A program made the translations under genes and the position numbers. Below, one piece after another: positions 61,812 to 64,000 of a DNA stretch of 64,000 bases. The notes beneath the pieces were generated by a model, which was not told the origin of the DNA, did no database searches, and was given only the letters and a program-made list of their open reading frames with translations. Numbering within the stretch: the first letter of the stretch is position 1; every line of letters starts with the position of its first letter. Source of the DNA: Fluoribacter dumoffii NY 23 (GTDB lineage: Bacteria > Pseudomonadota > Gammaproteobacteria > Legionellales > Legionellaceae); NCBI RefSeq assembly GCF_000236165.1, contig NZ_CM001373.1, positions 1,094,304 to 1,158,303 on the forward strand. The letters run 5' to 3'.

Positions 61812-64000
61812 ATGTCTAAATTATCTACCCTTAATCTTGCAAGCCTTATTATAAACTGTGTGGTTCGTAGCGATTTTTATAATCAAGAAACAGAAAAAGA
61901 TAATGAGTTAAAATCGATTTTATTAGAAAAAGACGTGGAAAAACTGGCTTACTGGCTGCAGTTGCACTCATTTTTAAAGTATAAGCTTGATAAAATTTTA
62001 GCTGAGTTCTCAGAAATTAATATTGAAGATCCTAATCCAACTGTCGCATCTGCAATGAATGACGTAATTTTTGACTTTTTAAAAGAAAAAAAGACAAAAC
62101 ATAATCTACCAAAATTTGCAGCCGAGGATTTTAGCAACACTGACTATGTGGCATTATCCCAAGAAATTTCGAACTTAGATAGTCAACTTAGAAGCACTGA
62201 TAGCTCTCTAAGAGAGGATTTAGTACGGCCTCTTTTAAATGCAAAAACACGACGAAATAGAGACTTGTCTCGACCTGCAAATATGAAAGCGATTGGTGCG
62301 CCTAATTATGCATCGGAGTATGCTCATAAAAAACTAGTCAAAGCTATCGCTGGACTAATGCCGGGTGACCGTCAACAAATCTTGTACTATCACTTTGGTG
62401 AGGCTCATGCATTCGGTTTTGATGTAGAAAGAACGCCTGAAGGAAAATTGAAAATATTTAGTTTCGAAAGCGTCACTGATCCAAAACACTTACATGCCCT
62501 CCAATTACTTCATGATTCACTTACTCAATTAGATGAAGATTTTGAAATTAGAAGCTGTAATTCATTCTTGCAGAAGGATGGTTTTAACTGTGCAACTTAT
62601 ACCTATGCAGTATTAAGTGAACTCAGTAAATATGACCATGTTTATGACTATTTACCAGAAGTATCGGAAGAAGATAGTGACGTTACAAGTTTGAAAGGAC
62701 AAAAAATATCGATGCGCAAAGCAGATTCGCCTTTTGCAAATCAAGATAGAACGTTTACATTTGAAGTTACTGGTCAGATTAGATGGGTCAGACTGTGTGA
62801 TATGCCAACTAAAATAATTTCAATGGGACAATCACATACTGAAATGGAAAAATTACTTAAATTATCTCCTGATTTTGATCTTGATCCTGCAAAATTTGTT
62901 GAAATGCTTAAGGAAAAATATCAATTTATTCCAAGTAGCCCGCAAATAACAAAATATATCAATCGTCGACGTGAACATATTGCGAGCCATATAGAAAACT
63001 CTACAGAGGAAGTTAAACAAGAGCCCTATCAGAGAGCCTTAGAAAAAATGCCTTTGCTGGCTCAAATAGATAAAGGACAACTTCCTGATTTTAATAAAGA
63101 AATAATAGAAAATAAAAGTTTAACTTTAGATGAGAAAATTAAGTATATTAAAAATTTATTTTTAACCATAACAATGCGGCGTGGAATCTGTAGCAGTATT
63201 AGATCATATAGTATTAAAGAGTTTTCTGAGCATGAAATTAACGTTCTCATTTTGCTAAGAAATGAATATCTGCGACTTTTAGGAGAACTTGGATTTGAAC
63301 ATCTTAAGAAAGTGATTAGCGACTATGGGGAACCTATATTTCATAATGATCTGGATACTGTTTTTCAACAAAGGCAGGTACCGGCTCAGCCCTTAAGTAC
63401 CATTTTACGTGAAGTGCTTAATAAAGGTCAAAAAGTAGCTATTTATCGTGATATTTCAGAGTTTTCTCTTCCTAAGGGACTAAAAATTCACAATCCATTT
63501 ATTAGCAGATACGAAGGTAATCCGAGTGAAATAACAGCAGAAGCAATAGATGAAATATTTAGTCAACTGGAAGAAGAGTTTCGAGATCCTGAAACAGGCA
63601 TTTCATTTTTTGATGCGAAACAGAAGATACAACTTATTAAGAAATTTTTCGATAAATGTGGCCAAAATGAAATAGCGGATTTAACTAGCCAGCAAATCCA
63701 TGCGATGTTCTTAATGCGTAATCAATGTATCAGATTATTAACTGAGCTAATTGATGATAAGGAATTTATAAATTATTTAAAATCTATGTCATTCTATTTT
63801 AGAAAGCTTGATACAGCGCGCTCAGAATTTGTTGGTAAAATTGGTGAACAATTAGACCCTTCCATTAAAAGTTCTCATGCTGAAATGGAAAAACATTTCT
63901 CAAGAAAAGCATTACTCTTTATTGATAACCATATCCATGAAAGCTATTTTGGACAATTCATAACTCTTCCTGATAATCCTTTATTTAGCCTAATTAACAC
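61812..64000 (+). CDS. YopJ-family (peptidase C55) acetyltransferase-like protein, probable effector, 3' end beyond window
   Basis: Frame open for 729 codons from ATG 61812 to the right edge. Residues about 155-275 match the YopJ/C55 catalytic layout: His199 in AHAFGFDV, Glu219 in IFSFES, Cys260 in QKDGFNC with the Gln six residues before it. Spacings of 20 and 41 compare with 19 and 44 in Yersinia YopJ (H109, E128, C172). These enzymes acetylate Ser/Thr/Lys of host kinases. The N-terminal 150 residues are helical and polar. After the catalytic part come more than 400 further residues not present in the 288-aa YopJ, including a duplicated module at about 437-505 and 597-662. No signal peptide. 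AT-rich, no ribosome site at this ATG (see leader ORF). Confidence 0.8.
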   Translation, partial: MSKLSTLNLASLIINCVVRSDFYNQETEKDNELKSILLEKDVEKLAYWLQLHSFLKYKLDKILAEFSEINIEDPNPTVASAMNDVIFDFLKEKKTKHNLPKFAAEDFSNTDYVALSQEISNLDSQLRSTDSSLREDLVRPLLNAKTRRNRDLSRPANMKAIGAPNYASEYAHKKLVKAIAGLMPGDRQQILYYHFGEAHAFGFDVERTPEGKLKIFSFESVTDPKHLHALQLLHDSLTQLDEDFEIRSCNSFLQKDGFNCATYTYAVLSELSKYDHVYDYLPEVSEEDSDVTSLKGQKISMRKADSPFANQDRTFTFEVTGQIRWVRLCDMPTKIISMGQSHTEMEKLLKLSPDFDLDPAKFVEMLKEKYQFIPSSPQITKYINRRREHIASHIENSTEEVKQEPYQRALEKMPLLAQIDKGQLPDFNKEIIENKSLTLDEKIKYIKNLFLTITMRRGICSSIRSYSIKEFSEHEINVLILLRNEYLRLLGELGFEHLKKVISDYGEPIFHNDLDTVFQQRQVPAQPLSTILREVLNKGQKVAIYRDISEFSLPKGLKIHNPFISRYEGNPSEITAEAIDEIFSQLEEEFRDPETGISFFDAKQKIQLIKKFFDKCGQNEIADLTSQQIHAMFLMRNQCIRLLTELIDDKEFINYLKSMSFYFRKLDTARSEFVGKIGEQLDPSIKSSHAEMEKHFSRKALLFIDNHIHESYFGQFITLPDNPLFSLIN

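Noticed and set aside
59895-64000. Complete genomic island with integrase and att sites
   Set aside because: No integrase, transposase or repeated tRNA end is visible within the window, so only an accessory-like segment is claimed.
1-64000. CRISPR arrays, insertion sequences, prophage genes and rRNA
   Set aside because: No regular repeat-spacer arrays, transposases, phage structural genes or rRNA segments were seen on reading both strands.

Overview
The window is a stretch of chromosome from a gammaproteobacterium of the order Legionellales, most likely a Legionella species. The DNA is AT-rich and genes are densely packed on both strands. Several features point to Legionella: a one-step phosphatidylcholine synthase, a divergent CsrA paralogue beside the rpsF-rpsR-rplI operon, a 180-kDa-type NAD glutamate dehydrogenase, a BCKDH-type pyruvate dehydrogenase operon, and several lineage-specific proteins of unknown function. 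At the right edge there is a YopJ-like acetyltransferase of the type that intracellular bacteria inject into host cells. The genus call is inference from gene content; no 16S rRNA gene is present.

Layout. 1-6.7 kb (mostly minus): mnmC (3' end cut by the window), a POT-family transporter, hemL, rubredoxin (plus), hemJ and terC. 6.7-7.1 kb: a repeat-bearing intergenic region. 7.1-9.0 kb (plus): pcnB-folK. 9.1-14.3 kb (plus): universal stress protein, beta-CASP metallo-hydrolase, AMP-phosphorylase-like enzyme, PRPP-synthetase-like enzyme, ATP-cone/Mrr-like nuclease; the last four genes overlap or nearly touch, and together they look like an RNA/nucleotide salvage module. 14.3-22.2 kb (minus): der-bamB-yfgM-hisS-rodZ-pilW-rlmN-ndk, a classic gammaproteobacterial order. 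22.3-26.2 kb: two unknown genes, miaE, lpxH, minC. 26.2-33.3 kb: fadD-type acyl-CoA ligase, Nudix/pabB, and pdhABC closed by a strong terminator.

33.4-41.7 kb (minus): a small secreted protein, an S1/P1 nuclease, tolB-tolA-tolR-tolQ-ybgC-ruvB with no pal gene after tolB, an unknown membrane protein, and rpoE-like sigma factor / ygfX / sdhE. 42-49.5 kb: ygfZ, the very large glutamate dehydrogenase, and a succinate-semialdehyde-type dehydrogenase. 49.7-51.6 kb (plus): pcsA and two small envelope proteins. 51.7-53.6 kb (minus): ribosomal operon rpsF-rpsR-DUF2232-rplI. 53.9-59.3 kb: csrA paralogue, PAP2 phosphatase, L,D-transpeptidase, and a fadBA-type beta-oxidation pair.

59.7-59.9 kb carries tRNA-Ser(GCT) and tRNA-Arg(ACG) behind a good sigma-70 promoter. 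Beyond them the character changes: long noncoding stretches, an orphan gene, and, from 61.6 kb to the window end, a large reading frame with the His-Glu-Cys arrangement of YopJ-family acetyltransferases plus a long C-terminal extension containing an internal duplication. A short leader ORF with a good ribosome binding site lies just upstream in another frame and would join the YopJ-like frame if one base were added in an A5 tract. This is the most notable locus in the window.
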